NCBI RefSeq assembly: GCF_014805685.1
Contig: NC_060893.1
Location: forward strand, 12,611,773 to 12,675,772
Direction of reading: 5' to 3'
Length of the DNA stretch: 64,000 nucleotides
Source: Silurus meridionalis
Taxonomy: Eukaryota; Chordata; Actinopteri; Siluriformes; Siluridae
The notes below the pieces were generated by a model. That model worked only from the letters and a program-made list of their open reading frames with translations, was not told the origin of the DNA and made no database searches. Shown here one piece after another: positions 11,619 through 26,604 of this stretch. The translations under genes and the position numbers were made by a program. Each line of letters starts with the position of its first letter. The stretch's first letter is position 1.

Positions 11619-12639
11619 TATTTCAAAGGGTACAATTACAGACCCAGTAAATGAGTTGCACAATGTGAAGAATTTGCATATTTCCTACAGCGTTTATGAA
11701 TTATTTTTTGTGATCCTGAAACTATTAAAACATCAGAAACAGTATGCGATTCTCATGTGAAACCGGTGTAAAATAAGATCATGTGCCTCTTTTTCACAAT
11801 GAAATATAACTGCAGTGTGTAAAATCACAATTATATATTAGTGTGTTTTGCAGAGGGGAAGAAAAAAAAAGAACTGCATCTCCATACTCTGTTCTGAGGA
11901 TTGCAAAGAACGCTTTATTATAGTAGAATATTGGAAGGCTTGAAGCAATCATCCTGTGATTACAGAACACGCAAAAGAAGCTCGTTATAACACCGAAACG
12001 CAGCTGCTGAGTAAATCGTGACTTAATGAAATTTTAGTTGGACAGACAGAAGATCGAGTGCTTCCTGGTTTTCGACTGTCTGTACTCTGCCCTCCAGACC
12101 TGAACTCTGCACTGGCGTTCTCTTGCTCCCCGCAGGAGCTGATGCAACACTTTGGAATACCATGTGCAATAACAGTGGAGAATGGCAGGGGGAATAAAGA
12201 GGCACTTTTATGTGTTGTCTTTTCTAATTATTTTTGTGACGAGTGATTTTGAATTCATATTGTAGTCTCGTGATGCTCGGGCTGCAGCATACACAAACAC
12301 AGGCGTGCCAGAGACAGGCTCGTTTTTAAAGAAAGGTCAGTCATTCTTTAATTGTTAGAACTCGTGCAGTGGATTCATATAAAGCACTAAATTATTATTA
12401 TTAATAATAAGCTCCTGTACCTATCATTCATGCGGTAATAAACAGATCATAGCATGGTGTGTTATCTGGTTAATAGAACATTGAGGAGGATGTGCTGGTG
12501 TTCATGGTGAGCTTTTCTGTGAAGATTAAAAGATTTTGAAAAAAAATCTAAGATTGAAGCCACAGTCAGAACTTTTTGAGTTAGGATAACTTTATGCTTC
12601 CACTTATTTGGCTATTTCATTGCTCTAAGCTTCTTCTTC
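11619..12639. other. intronic sequence, nothing recognised
   Basis: I saw no exon, element end or tandem array apart from short ATT runs near 12393. Confidence 0.45.
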
Positions 12640-12915
12640 TTTCACCTGCTTCCATTAGGGGTCGCCACAGCGGATTATCCGTCTCCATACCCCTCTGTCC
12701 TCACATCTGCCTCTTCCAACCCAACATTCTTCATGTCTTCCATAACCACATCCATAAACCTCCTCCTTGGCCTTCCTCTTTTTTCTCCTACCAATATAAC
12801 CCATGTCCCTCCTCTGCACATGTCCAAACCATCTCAATCTTGCCTCCCTCACCTTGTCTCCAAAATGTCCTACATGCGCTGTCCCTCTAATAAACTCATT
12901 TCTAATCCTGTCCAA
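12640..12915 (-). mobile_element. RTE-like LINE tail, copy B
   Basis: The minus-strand frame holds LDRIRNEFIRGTAHVGHFGD, LRWFGHVQRRDMGYIGR and a terminal IRCGDP, matching copy A at 4644-5101. A frameshift and a gap near 12780-12790 remove the RGRPRRR-equivalent region. The 3' tail ends in the shared GGGGTCGCCACAGCGGAT motif (read on plus) and a TTCTTCTTC tract. I could not find a clear target duplication. Confidence 0.75.
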
Positions 12916-14189
12916 ACCACACAAACTCTTCACTACCTACTAAAAGATTTCTCTCTTACAATGTCTGTAAGAAGAGCTTGTTTTTTGCTAGTTTCCATCC
13001 CCACACTTCATATCTCACATAAACATCCCGGTTTAGTCAGGGAAGCATGCAAGCATGTTGGAAGAGGACCATAAGCCAGCAACAAGGCCAGTGCTCCCTA
13101 TAATGCTGATATCAATCATCCCTTCTCATCCTATAATATGTTATTAGCAAAAGAATGGAGAAAACTAAATGAAATTCATCAGCTCTATTTTGTAACAAAC
13201 TCCATCAAGCAGAAAATGACAAATGACAACATAAATATACAATAAATAAAAAGATTGAGGAAGCACCTGCCGCCCATATGCCTACTGGTGTATTCACATT
13301 CACATACAAACTACAATATGAGCATAAACTCGGGGAAAAAGCACTGCAACGCAAACACGGTGACAATACAGAAATGCAAGTCTCTGTCTAAAGCCTTTCG
13401 CAGTAATCCTGCCTTCAGGTACGGCTTTCTTTCTGTCCTCTTTCTTTCTTCACATCAAAACTCCCTCTCTCCCTCTCTTTCGTTCTGTCAGCATGTCTCT
13501 AAAGCTCTTTCATCACTTTCAGTAAGACAGCACAAAATAATGGTGACAGAAAATGGGCTTTTGTTCTCTTTCCTTGTGCGTGCGTGCGTGTGTGTGTGTG
13601 TGTGTGCATTCCCTGTACTCCACTTTACACCAGCACCATTACGCTGGAAGAACTCGATGACAGTCATTGAGGACCCTCTAATCTCAAACATCCCCTAACC
13701 CACACAATCGCAAAGGCTCCATTTCATATCCTGCTCCACTGCCTTCCTTTTCATCAATACGTGAGGATGAAAGGAAGTATGTGCGAGCATCGCTATCAGC
13801 ACCTCAGATGGTCTGGCAGATCCGAAGCAGACAAGACTGGGATCTGCGCGGTGGGATGAGAGCAGGATTCAGCTGCTTCTTATACTGCTGCTGATGCTGC
13901 TTGCTGCAAAAGTCTTCCATGACACTCCATGGCGCCTTTTATGGCAAGTGGATGCTACACTACACTTTCACTATATCTCAGAATCGCTGTGCTGCTCACA
14001 CTACACGACTTCCTTTGGTACTGCCGATGTACACAATCCTTCACCTGCAGAGATTCCAAATGAAGTGTGTCGGATCTCCAAATACTGTTTTCACCCGAAT
14101 GTAAATGAGAGCGTCTGTCTTGTCACGCTCGTCACAACATGACTACTATTCCTGCACATGTATGGAACAAATGTTAAACCTGTAACCAC
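12916..14189. other. intronic sequence with a short (TG)n
   Basis: A TGCG/TG run lies at 13577-13607. The 147-codon plus-strand frame at 13255-13698 spans it and has no domain I can recognise. Confidence 0.45.
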
Positions 14190-14566
14190 TAAGGCGAAGG
14201 TCTTTGGATGCAGGAACATTACATTTTCCCTTCACATCAACTAGGAGACCCAAACCTTTTCAGCACAATGTGAGCTGCATGAAGATATGGTTTTTATGAG
14301 TTGGAGAGGAAGCTCTTGAAGGGCCTGCTATAGAGATGTGAACTCAACCCTAATTAACATCTTTGGGTCCCAGGCCTTCTCACCCTACATCAGTACCTGC
14401 CCTTGTGGCTGAATGAGCACAAATCTCCACATACACTCTCCAGAATCTAGTGAAACATCTTCCCGGAAGAACGGAGGTTAACAGCAATCGGGGACTAAAT
14501 GTTAACTGGGATGTTCAAAAAGCACATACAGTCAGGGGTTACACAAACTTTCGTCCATAAGATTTA
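14190..14566 (+). mobile_element. Tc1-like remnant, copy 2
   Basis: It is the same family as 11130-11618 but inverted. CTCAACCCTAATTAACATCT corresponds to the DLNPIEH segment of a Tc1 transposase, and TGGCTGAATGAGCACAAATC to the following AEW.QIP segment. The right end reads AAACTTTCGTCCATAAGATT, a decayed terminal repeat. There is no intact frame. Confidence 0.65.
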
Positions 14567-17549
14567 GCTGAATGAACTGGATTGTGTTTGTTCCACCTTT
14601 TCGTGTGAGAGTTAACTTTCTAACCCCATTCGCCGTTGTTCGTTATTGTTCTTCCTACTTGTTGGAGGATCCTCATAATACACAAGATTTCTCACCAAAA
14701 AACATCAAACGTGCTTGAAATTAAGAGCAGCTGCAGCAGCTCGCAGACTCGTGTTGCTTAACTACACGAGATGGACGAGGCTGTTGCAAATTCCACCAAA
14801 TTTTCTGCCGCAAGGAACTAAAAAGGACTAAAACCCATCTGCATTAGCAGCTGACTAAATCACTAAATGCAAGAACATTATGTGAAACAATCAACTAAGA
14901 GAATTAAAACTCAAACAGAGCCTTACTTTATGAAAATAACAATGCATAGAAAATATAATAATGTGTACAGTAATCTGGAGCATCTGTCTAAAAAGAAACC
15001 GATGTCTAAACAGCCTTTAAGTGTTACACGAGTTCTAGCCTGCTGGGTCTGTGACATTTACTTTGCTCACTCATTTTCCAGCTTGGATATTCAAAACAAC
15101 AACAACAACAAAGGCTGTGCTGTTATATAAGGATGAGCGTGACAAACACAGCTAGTTACAGATTCGACTTGTGTCATGTTATCTTGCTAGAATTGACAAA
15201 GGAATTGACAGCGACGTGTCAGGAAAAATACTGCGCCAATTAAATTGAGCATTTGTGCACCACGGTGCTGTTGAAATCCGATTGGATGGAATAATTGCAG
15301 CACCCACAACAATTGTGTAGCTGTAATTCAAATCACAAGTTACACATACCTGGACAATAGACATGTCTACTAACAATTTCTGTCAGGGGACTGAAATTTA
15401 CTTAAAGTCCAGGAATGACACCGTCAGGTACATAGTTTGTTTGTGTGTGTGTGTGTTATGCAAAATACAAACAAACAATAGTTTACATGTATGAAATCCA
15501 AATACTGACACTGTTATTATTCTAATTACAGCTGATGAGAGTGTATCTGGATATGTTGCAAGACTTAAATATACTAATAATTTGCTTTTACGCCCCGTTA
15601 GTTTGCTTTAGTCTAATTTTCGTGTTTTGCAACCCCGGTGAGTTCCACAAGTGTAATTATGATAAATGAATGAGAATTATGCTTGTTGCAGAGTTCAAAT
15701 CTCTTTCTCAAAAACGTGGTATGCCCAGCACAGTGAAAGGTTCCGGCTTCTCCAACAGGCTGCTCGGGTATCGCAGATGCTGTTTCAGCCAGCTCCCATG
15801 CCCCTCACCCCACACACACTGTAGGCAGTGAGATCGGTGACAAGACTCGAATGTCTCGTGGTGCTCCTCTCAGCCCTGTCTGTAAACCCTGTCAGTGAGT
15901 TAACGGTAATTTAATACGAGGGATGGAAATAAAATGAGCCCGAAGTGGTATCCGGGTGCCGTTGCCATGGAATGATGGGTGCTGTGCCAACTATCCTGGG
16001 AAAATATTGTCTGCTTCCTGGCTATTTAACATGAAGCCTGTGGAGAGCAAACACAGCCACAGCAGCACACCTGCACCCTGCCACACAATTATATTAGTCT
16101 TTTGCTGCTCCTAATGGGCCTGAGAGAGGAACAAACACGCGTGCGTTTCTACAGCAGCTCTAATGTATGCGCCCACGCAGATATATTAACGGAGAAGTGA
16201 TGCTTACTTACACCAACTTCAAAGGGACAGGAGATGACACGGGTGACAAGTGACAAATTTAGGAGATGCTGCTGCAAATATCTGTGAGCAATCTATACGT
16301 GGTCACGGCAAGTGAGACATTTCTATCAAATACCAGGCATGCATGACATCGGAGACTGAAGTCTAGTGGCTAGAAAAAGTCATTAACGAATGCTACACCA
16401 GTAGTATTGATATGCAAGTCTTATGCAAGAGGGGATAGGGAGGCAAAAATGCCAATATTTATCGTAATAGCAAATATAAAGTAGGATTTAAAACAGTTTA
16501 TTCTTACTCGCTCTTGCTCACACACACCTAAAACTATTGTCAGTAATGAATCCATCAATACCATTGTGTCAGAAGCGTGAAGTTTTTTTAGCACTTATCA
16601 ATACAGATGTCTATCTATATCGATCACAGAAGTCATGGAGCATTTTATTTAGCTCTGTTGGTTGTTGCGAGTGCTGCTTTAACTATTGCTGCTATTAACG
16701 TCTAACGCAGAGTTTTACCCATAAGATATTAAGGTGTTATTAATATTTTATATAATATTTTCAAAACTGCATGAGGATGGCAGATCTGTGATTGCGGAGC
16801 AGAATCGGTGAACACAGTCATTAAAAAACAAGTGCAAATTACTGAATAGTTGGATCAGAGCCTGGAACCTCAAAGTGATGACAGGGATAATAGTAATGGG
16901 AGACATGGTAGGAAATTATAAAAAAAACAACAACAACAAAAAAAAACACATTCTAAGATCAACATGTATTGTGAGGTGAGTCTGATCAACAGCAACAAAA
17001 GAAAAATAGAAAACTCACAAGTAAAAAACAAAAAACAAAAGAATATCTACAGTTTGCCTCTAACCATGTTCACTAACATGGGGCTTCTATATGTTTGTTT
17101 GTTGGATATCAAAAATATATAGACACAGAGAAAACATTGGTTTTGCAAGCAGCCAACCTGACATAACATCATAAATAATGAGGGAGAGAAAAAAAATCTA
17201 GAAACATCACAAAACTGTTAAAGAATGCAAACTGCATGTTTTAATAGAAAGATGGAAGAAAAAAAATAATTCCCATCTGCCCAATTCTCACCTTCATCTT
17301 AAACATCATGAAGATTGTCCTGTCTGCGACCCAGAACTCCAACTCACAATACGCTCAATTTGAATATCCTGTTAACACGCTGTTTATACTTGTTTACTTT
17401 GCACTTCTACAGTTCGCTCATTATCTAAATCTACACCAGGATTTCATATATGCTGCTTCATGACAATGTGAGAATATGTATTATTAAAAAGTCTATAATT
17501 TTTTTTAACCTGAATAAGTAAAACCAGCAAAGAAAAAGTTAGGAGTTGT
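14567..17549. other. long mostly unique intronic stretch
   Basis: No gene or mobile element was recognised over about 3 kb except short (TG)n at 15441 and CAA-rich runs near 16926-17040. The 15700-16200 part is comparatively GC-balanced and repeat-free, so it is the most plausible place here for a conserved regulatory element. Confidence 0.35.
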
Positions 17550-17700
17550 GTGACCTCAAATGGCTAAGCCAAAGCTGAATTGAATCCTATTGAGATTCTG
17601 TAACAGGATCTGAAAGAACTGTTCATGCACGCCATCCTTCAAGCCTCACAGAACTGGTGAAGTTTACTAAAAGAAACTAAAGGAATAAAAAACCCAAAGC
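17550..17700 (+). mobile_element. Tc1-like transposase 3' fragment
   Basis: AATCCTATTGAGATTCTGTA and the following bases read NPIEIL, stop, QDLKELFMHA. This matches the NPIE.LWQDLK region around the catalytic Glu of a Tc1 transposase different from those elsewhere in the window. The Trp codon after the Leu is a TAA stop. No terminal repeats were found. Confidence 0.6.
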
Positions 17701-17735
17701 TATAAAACAGTCAACTCATTGGTCATAAGAAGTTA

Positions 17736-18720
<985 letters not shown>

Positions 18721-18872
18721 GCATTTGGCAGACACCATGATCTTCTAGACTGACTAACAATTACACAACTGAACAGTTGAGAGCTAAGGGCCTTGCTCAA
18801 GCTGCACAGAAGTGGGAGTTTGGTGCTGCTCAGATTTAAACTCATTACCAGTCCAGCATCTTACCCATGAGC
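18721..18872 (-). repeat. tRNA-derived SINE, copy B (decayed)
   Basis: GCATTTGGCAGACACC, GAGAGCTAAGGGCCTTGCTC and a degraded tRNA-like head on the minus strand match copy A at 3489-3660. The A and B boxes are heavily mutated. Confidence 0.6.
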
Positions 18873-21800
18873 AAGTGACACATTCCCACCTGAAGAAGAG
18901 GAAGCTCAGGGCTTAGAAAGTATATGCAGCAAGACTCTCAATACTATCCAGAAGTTTCGCAACCTTTTCACCCGACTACAGTAACAGTGTCCATGCTGCA
19001 AACATGGAGAAGGTTGAGGCTGAACTTGTGTTGCTCTTAAAGGTTTTACTCTACTGCATGAACGTGATGGTAATATTAATGTAGAGTATGAAACCAGCTG
19101 CTATGCACAGCATGTGCTACAGAACATGACCACGGTGCCTGGAGCATCATTTCATGCTTCACATCCATGCGAGCTAGGAGCATATACAAAAACACGCTGT
19201 CTCGCCACATTTGTTTGACTTGCCAGAAAAATTAAAACATCGTAAAAAAAACTGTTCTATTTTGTTTCACCACACAGCCTGTAGCATTGCACAAGCATCT
19301 GTAAATACCAAGGAGCTGAATGCATGGTTCTAAAACAGCATGCAAGAAGACTGATCATTCTGTCAAGCTTGTATTTAACCAATCAGCAGCATTCAAGACA
19401 CCAAGCACTGCGACTGTACTTCCTGAAGCATGTGCAATTTCCCACTAACAACCTGGAGGGAAAAGCAAAAAAAAAAAAAACCCTCAACATAAAATTTCTT
19501 CAGTTGATATACAGAGACAGTACTTGGTTATATCTATAAAACGGACTATACTCATATTGATAAGATCATGTTCATAAGAACATGTGATCATGTTAAGCAG
19601 TTGCCAATGAACGAATTAACTATCACAAAAAAATACATAAACTATTTAGTAAATGCTAAATAATAGGACGTGCCGGCTCGTAGGTGATTGTATAATTAAT
19701 TAATAAACTGAACTCATATATACATATAAAAAAAACAAAAGCCAATTTATATCCTTTAAATTATCACATTAGCATGTTGTGTCTTTCCACCTTTGTCTCC
19801 TCATAAATATTTAATCTGTATTTTCGATCCCTGATTTTTTCCCCCAGCTTCAATGCATGTTTGAATTTGAAAAAGATTGTCTAATCACCAAAATCTCTGT
19901 TACAAATAAATAAATAAATAAATAAATCTGCCTGCCTGCCTCTGAGATATGAGAGTTGTTGCTGTTGTTTTTTTTTGTTTTTTTTTTAATAATCTAAGAG
20001 AATGAATAATATGAAATGTTCACAACACTAAGTTCATCCGAATGCTGCTATGAGAATGAATTGATTCAGATTGGGGAGAATCTTTGCACATAATTACAGC
20101 TGCAATATGTGAGAGAAAGTGAGGGAGGTGCTCATTGTTGTTCTGAATGTCAGGGAACAAAAAAAAAAAAGATAAAAAAGAGCTGGATCAATACAGATAA
20201 CCTTCTGAACAGACTTTTTTTTTGTGCTGGGCTCAGAAGGAAAATGAGCTGCTTTTCTAGCCAGGAGAGGAACGTTATTTTCCAATTATACTGCCTTTAA
20301 TGGGCCTGCCATCTCAGGAAGTTTCTTGAGCCCAAAGGCAATCTGAAGGCGAGAGGGTGTGTATGCTCTAGTGTGGAGCTTTCCCCTCTTCACATCCCTC
20401 CCCCCCATGCCACAGCAGCAGCTTTCATGCTAGCTGGTGCTAATGAGAGTTACGGCAGGTGACAGGCAGCTTGGGGGCTTGCGTGTTTTATTGCAGTGAA
20501 AGGAAACTAGCAAAGAGAACAAGGAAACATCGTTTCTTAGGTCAAAGGAAAACAGGCGGTGCGTGAGCTTATTTCAGCCTCACTGCCTGCTGCAATTCCA
20601 CTCAATTCTTTTTCATTTATTAAACGTAGTAACAATGGACATGGTCACAAATTACAATTCCCACGTATCCCTAAAGAGCAGTATCCAGGGATAAACTCGA
20701 CTGCTGATTAGACAGCACATCAACCCCAAAAAAATCTACATATGAAAAGACATGACGTAAACTGCATGTGTGCTTCAGATTAAGTACAGTCAGATCCAAA
20801 AGCCCAGCTGCAGCACCAACAGCTGGTGTGTATTTATAATGTTGATACTTCATGAAAGCATGACTTCAAATGTTTGAGAAATCTGTATAAATCTGAATTC
20901 TTGATTCATCCTGTTCGTACACTATTTAGTTCACGTTTAAATGGTAAGACATGGCTTCTCCTCACAGTTTTAAGAGGGGAATCATCTCTTAAGCACAGGC
21001 ACTTGTTGGTGACTGATATATGCTCGATCCGGATTCATTTTTCTAGAGTCTCCAGTGTCAGTGATTTGTAACATTCAAGCTGTAACAGCTTTAACTCTCT
21101 TTTCCTTTCAGCTCTTTTCATGCCTTTCCTTCCTTCTCTGTCTATTTCTTCTTTCCTTCCTTCTCTTTTATTGTTCATCAGATTACCAGCTTCTTTCACC
21201 AAACCACCCCACTGCTGCCATTTTCCATCAGCATGCCATGTTGTGTTTAATTCATTGCCCATCACTACGCATTCTGAGTTTATTTTAATAAGGAATGATT
21301 TTCACTAATACACTGTAATCCTGTTTGGATTAAATACTATTAGCATTTCATTTCCTGCTTCATCACAGTTCTTGGCAGCAGATTCAGATGCTTCGTTGGC
21401 CATAAATGTGTATCAGTATTGCTGTCAATTTAAAATTTCAGCTTTAATTCGTTGATATCACACTTTCAGCGACACTTGTTACTAAGCAGCTTCATGAACA
21501 TCTTGGTTTAGACTCCCAATGAGTGAGCTGAAGAGGGTTCAGAAAACCATCGGAAAAGCATTAGAAAAATAGCCTTGGGTGAAATCAAGTCTTCTATTCT
21601 GTTTTGAAAAAAGAACCTGCTCATGATATTGACTAGTGCGCAGTGTAATTATAACAATATGCAAAGCCATGAAGTGGAAGAAAGACACAAACGACAACAA
21701 AAAAAACCCACACTAACCAGTGTGCTGAATAAATAAATCACAAGGTTCTCTGGTAGGAGTTTGTGCCTGTATTCCAATGGATATATTTTACATTGATTCA

Positions 21801-23403
21801 GAGGCACACGTTATAGAAAGCAAACCAATACATTTATTAAAAGGCAGCAGTTGATGATTAAATCTGAGAAGAAACAAGGCAGCGGGTTTTAGCCACAACC
21901 CACCAACAGCTTGTATCCCTTTAAGGTTTCAGTCTCTTATTGTTTGGTCTCAGAATAAAAGCTGTGTGAGAGTTGTCACTTGCACTTGTGCATGATTTTG
22001 TGAAACAGTTAAGTAGCTTTTGGGGGCACAGAGCATGTAGCATAGAAGATTAGCAGCAGAAGCAAAGCTGAGGTTCTCTCAGTACACACAGGCTTAAAGC
22101 TCAAGCAGCCAGTCACACTTGAACCATTGTGCATGAGGCATAGAAAGCTATACAACATGTACAACAAAAAAAACAGTGCGTTATATTCTTGTTTTTTTTA
22201 ACAAAGGTATAATTTGTATAGGTTTTGGGGCTACAGGGTTTTAAGTATTAGGCGTTGCTTTCTGCATATATTCAACCTTCCACCAGAGTCTTCTTGAGGC
22301 TCAGCATGAAGGGAAAAAAGGTACGCTCATCTATGGGTGAAGTCTGTGGCTTTCTCTCGGACTTGAAAACTAAGTACAAGTACAAGTTATGAATCCAACG
22401 GCATGAATTAATCTGTCACACTATTAGAACACATAAGTGAAAACATTCAAGATAGTACGTTAAAGAGAAAAACAAAGCATACATTAGCTGCATGCGTGCC
22501 TCTGGTTCACATTTACCCATCAGCCTTTCCACAAAGAGCACACCACAAGAGGGAGTGGGCTAAAAGCCTTTAGAAGCCTCCATGAATTATTAATGTTACA
22601 GCTGGCTCCAGGCACCGGACGAGAAGGGCACGTGCGTGTGTGCGCGTTTGTGGTGGGTGAAGATGTGTGGCAGCATGAGGACGCATCCAGACCTGATGTG
22701 CAGAACATCTCATCCCAACATCTGCTCTCTCAAGGTCGACACCGCAGTCATACATTTAATGTTATTGTGAAACTGAACAAGCAGGAATCAGTTATTGTGT
22801 ATTTATGATGTGCAGTCTGTACATTCCTGCAGGGACAGACGACGTGTCAACTGTCTTCACTTTCGTGCATACATTTATTTTAAAATATATACAGATGCCT
22901 CTGCATGGTCTTTTTTTTTTTTTGCTTTAAAAGGCAGCTCTTGTGAAGTTTTCCTAAAAACCTAAATTGCTTGTCCTTGTATAACAATACCAAAGCAAAA
23001 ATAAAGTCTAGTTGTAAAGTCTATTGTTCTAGTGTTGATGATGCCACAATGATCTATTATTTTTATTTTTATTATTATTATCATCATCTACAAACTGTTT
23101 CATGCATTTTGGCATATTGGGATGAGTGTTAGGACCTAAACCAATTATTGCAATTTCATGAATCTCAATGAGATACAGAAAATCCAATAAATCTCACAAA
23201 TGTTTGTCAGCAAATTATGCAATTCTTTAGAAACAGTATCAGTACAGGTAAACTGAACGTTTGAAATTGTAAAATATTAAGGCCAAAATCAAATCAGCCG
23301 CTTTCAGTCATTTTTTATGAATTATATAAAATATCGAATGATATCTCACAAAAGCATGCAGCAAAAATGATTACAGCAATGATATTGTCATGTTGCAATT
23401 ACA
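18873..23403. other. long mostly unique intronic stretch
   Basis: No gene was recognised in about 4.5 kb. Short A-runs (19470, 20160), a TAAA run (19912-19927) and a CTTC-rich tract (21100-21180) are present. 20230-20600 is repeat-free with mixed composition and is a candidate for comparison with other fish. Confidence 0.35.
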
Positions 23404-23526
23404 CATGGCAGACACCCATATCAAAATTAACTTACATTTTCTTCAAACACACATCAGAGCACAGAGCAGTTGAGGGTTATGGGCCAACCGTGGCAGATTT
23501 GAGGCGCTAACCACTAAACTACCACC
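23404..23526 (-). repeat. tRNA-derived SINE, copy C (decayed)
   Basis: ATGGCAGACACCCAT, GCAGTTGAGGGTTATGGGCC and GCGCTAACCACTAAACTACC keep the order of copy A in shortened form. Confidence 0.6.
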
Positions 23527-23912
23527 TCCCACTGTCCAGCTCTAGCAGTATATAATAAAAAAATACACGTATTATACATTAAATCAATGGAGGCTCACCT
23601 TTAACCGTGAAACCATGGAGATATACCAGTTTCTGTTAACATTGTATTAACGAGCACAATGTTAAATTACTAACAATAAAGTTCATATCACGCAGCCCTA
23701 CTTCACATCCCAGTGCCACCATAATGGCCACAAAACCTTACATAATAATTACAGCTCCATTTCTAAAATGATTAATCTTTTGGGGTGGGCTTCTGGATTT
23801 AAAACGAAGCAAAAATGTATTTGATGAAACCGCAAGATTGAAAAGACATTAAATAAATGTCCATTTCCACATTTATTTATTGCTATGCAATAATAAAGTA
23901 CTTACCAACGCC

Positions 23913-23915
<3 letters not shown>

Positions 23916-23952
<37 letters not shown>
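23916..23952. repeat. (CA)n microsatellite
   Basis: About 18 perfect units. Confidence 0.97.
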
Positions 23953-23957
<5 letters not shown>

Positions 23958-24304
23958 ATTGTGAGAACATGGTCATTAAGCGCACAGGCTTGTTCTCTGC
24001 ACACAGACAGAATTGCTGATGAAGCTTCTTCAGTAAAGACCGTGATCACCTCTGTACCTTTCAGCACACGGCCATAATCTCCCCAAAGTCCCTGTACTCT
24101 TTAATTAAATCCAGCTGAGTGAATCGCACACCTTCAATGCCAGAGCCGCTGCCAGAGCCGCTGTTTATTTTTTTATGAATGCGAAAAAAAAGTGATGCAT
24201 AATTCAAAGTCTCCATCACAATGTGGATCCAATGCAATATGTTAACTTAAAACCTGATGCACAACCACAACAAGCTCTCTGGTCATTAACACAGCACAAT
24301 TATA

Positions 24305-24682
24305 CACAGATCAGGACTAACATTATGACATTATAACATCGTGACCAGTGAAGTGAATAACGCTGATCATCGGTTCATCATAGCTTCAGCATCTGTTTGT
24401 GGGTGGGATATATTAGACCCCAAGTGAACATTTTGTCCTCAAAGCTGATGTGGCTAAAATTAAAAATGGGCCGAGAAAAGGAACAGTGGTAAACCGGCGG
24501 CAGAGTAATGGGCAGCTAAGGCTCAACGCGCGTGGAGAGGGACGGCTGGCCCGGGTGGTCCGATCCGACAGACGAGCTCCTGTAGCTCAAATTGCTGAAG
24601 AAGTATAAATTGAGGAGGACTGTTTAAAAGGGAAAACAACACAATATTAGGCTGGTGGTCATACTGTTATGCTCGATCAGTG
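24305..24682 (+). mobile_element. Tc1-like internal-deletion derivative
   Basis: The left end CACAGATCAGGACTAACATT and the right end GGTCATACTGTTATGCTCGA are inverted relatives of the fish Tc1 terminus CCGATCAGGCATAACATTATG. Inside, 24466-24606 reads as a transposase N-terminal piece (GTVVNRRQ, LNARGERRLARVVRSDRR, VAQIAEEV). It is followed almost directly by AACACAATATTAGG, the 3' end of the same gene (the PTQY-stop region). The catalytic core is missing, so this is a non-autonomous derivative. A TA precedes the left end; the right TA has mutated. Confidence 0.75.
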
Positions 24683-26604
24683 GACGCTTTCAATTATAAG
24701 ACATTTTGGGTCATGAACGAGTTGAGGTCCAGTTTTTCTACTTGCCATGATCTTTGCAAGACTCAGTATGTGAAGGCCACGAGTGTGTGTGTGTGATGTG
24801 ATGTGTTCTAGTGGGAGGCACAAAGCAGAATTTTACTATCGCCAGTCCCAAAACAGGCACTGTAAACATTTCATTAGAAAATCCTGTAAAACCTAAACAC
24901 TCAAACCAAGGAAGCAAAATCTGCTGTGACTTTTGAGTGGAAAGAAATGCACAAAGCACATCCCATGTCAATCACAGTGCCACAAGCCAGGTGCAGTCAT
25001 CAACGAGCATGTGACAGTGAGTAGATAAAAAGCGTTAATCTGCGCTGTGGCACATCAGTTCTAGAAAGATGCAGCTGGCCAGATTCATGTGGCTCAGAGG
25101 GAACACGTGTTAAACTTCGCGGCCCCTGATTGGTTGCTCTTGCATGATACAGGAAAGCTAATGGTGAGAATTGCCAGGTCTCCTAATTGGCGAGAAAATG
25201 CGTCATTTCTCTTCACTGATTCCTTTTTATTTATTTTTTCCTTCACTATATCCCTCAGTAAACATGTGCAATGCAGATCTCGCTAATCATTAGATCTCCC
25301 ACAATGCATAGCTTCATTAAGAAAGTGAAGTCATATTATTCGCATATATGAAGGGGTGTGGAAGCAGAACAGCTAAAGACTGCTGCTCGGTTTGATGCTC
25401 CTATGATGATACTGCAGATTTCAAAATGCATCATTAACAACTTAAAAACTTCATACTGTTTTCTAATTGTAGCAGACCTGTGAAGCTCTGATCACCCGAC
25501 ACCCTGCCGCTTATCTAGAAATGGAATTTAAGTGTTTTTCCGTTGCACTGGAATTATGTGGGGGGATGATTATGCAAAAACCTCCAGAAAAAAAAAAACG
25601 ATCCATTTTATATCCATATGTGGCCATATTAATGAGACATTTATTTGTGTGTGCGCAGCTGGGATGGCGAGACAGCTGCATTAATTCCACCCTTCCACCT
25701 GTGACTGTCAGGAGACAGCAGAGGGCTAAATGTCACTCGGGTTTGTTTGCCATTGTGCTGTGTGGTGTGCAGTGACGTGCTATGAGGCAGTGTGACGCCC
25801 CAGTAAACACTGCAACACTCCAGCAGCTTGTGACTCAACAGCCCAGTCTCAAATGGCCCTCATTTCCTGAGTCTGTGTGTGTCTCAGACATTGATGGATG
25901 AAGAAGACACCACTAAGTGTGGCTGTCTCTTTCTGGAGGAACACGAAGATGAACATGTAGTCACGCCCTGACCTTGAGTATGGACAAACACAACTGTATT
26001 TCTAGGAGGACAAAATTTAACTCAAGATTACATAGAAGAATACATCCGGAAGAATACATCCGTCTCTCTGTCTCTCTCTCGTTCTCTCTCTCTGAGACAG
26101 CATGTCTTTCTTTTGAGCTTGTTTTTAATTGAAAGTAAAATCATTTTGCCATTGAGGGGAATGTCGGTAGCCTCATTCATGATGAAATGATTGAACGAGA
26201 CAAAAGAGAGGCCTTTAATTATGCATCAAATGTCTTGTGCACTAAATGTCCAAGCAGACCTTCTTACCCAGTACATTAGACCAGATAAGTCAAAATAACT
26301 TCAAATGAACAACCACAAATGCTGTATCACCACAATGTAACACAAGATTTCATAGATTCTTAAACACACTTAAAATACTTTTTTTTTTTCTTGATTCTAT
26401 GCATTGCCATATGCAGGCCCAAAAAGCATGCTCATAAATTTATTCAGCGAAAAAGGCAGGGCAAATGTAGTTTCCAACTCAAATAAAACCTGATCATTAT
26501 AAACAAAGGTGAAAATAGAGTGGCATAAATAGTATTTATTTATTCAGGCTTTGTTTTTGCATCAAGCAACATAAGTGCCATTTAGCATAACATATGGTTC
26601 TATA
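24683..26604. other. intronic sequence, nothing recognised
   Basis: It has a TC-rich patch at 26061-26092 and a short (TG)n at 24784-24794. No exon or element was seen. Confidence 0.45.

Noticed and set aside
13255..13698. 147-codon plus-strand frame
   Set aside because: It crosses a TG microsatellite, has no recognisable domain and no supporting splice or promoter context.
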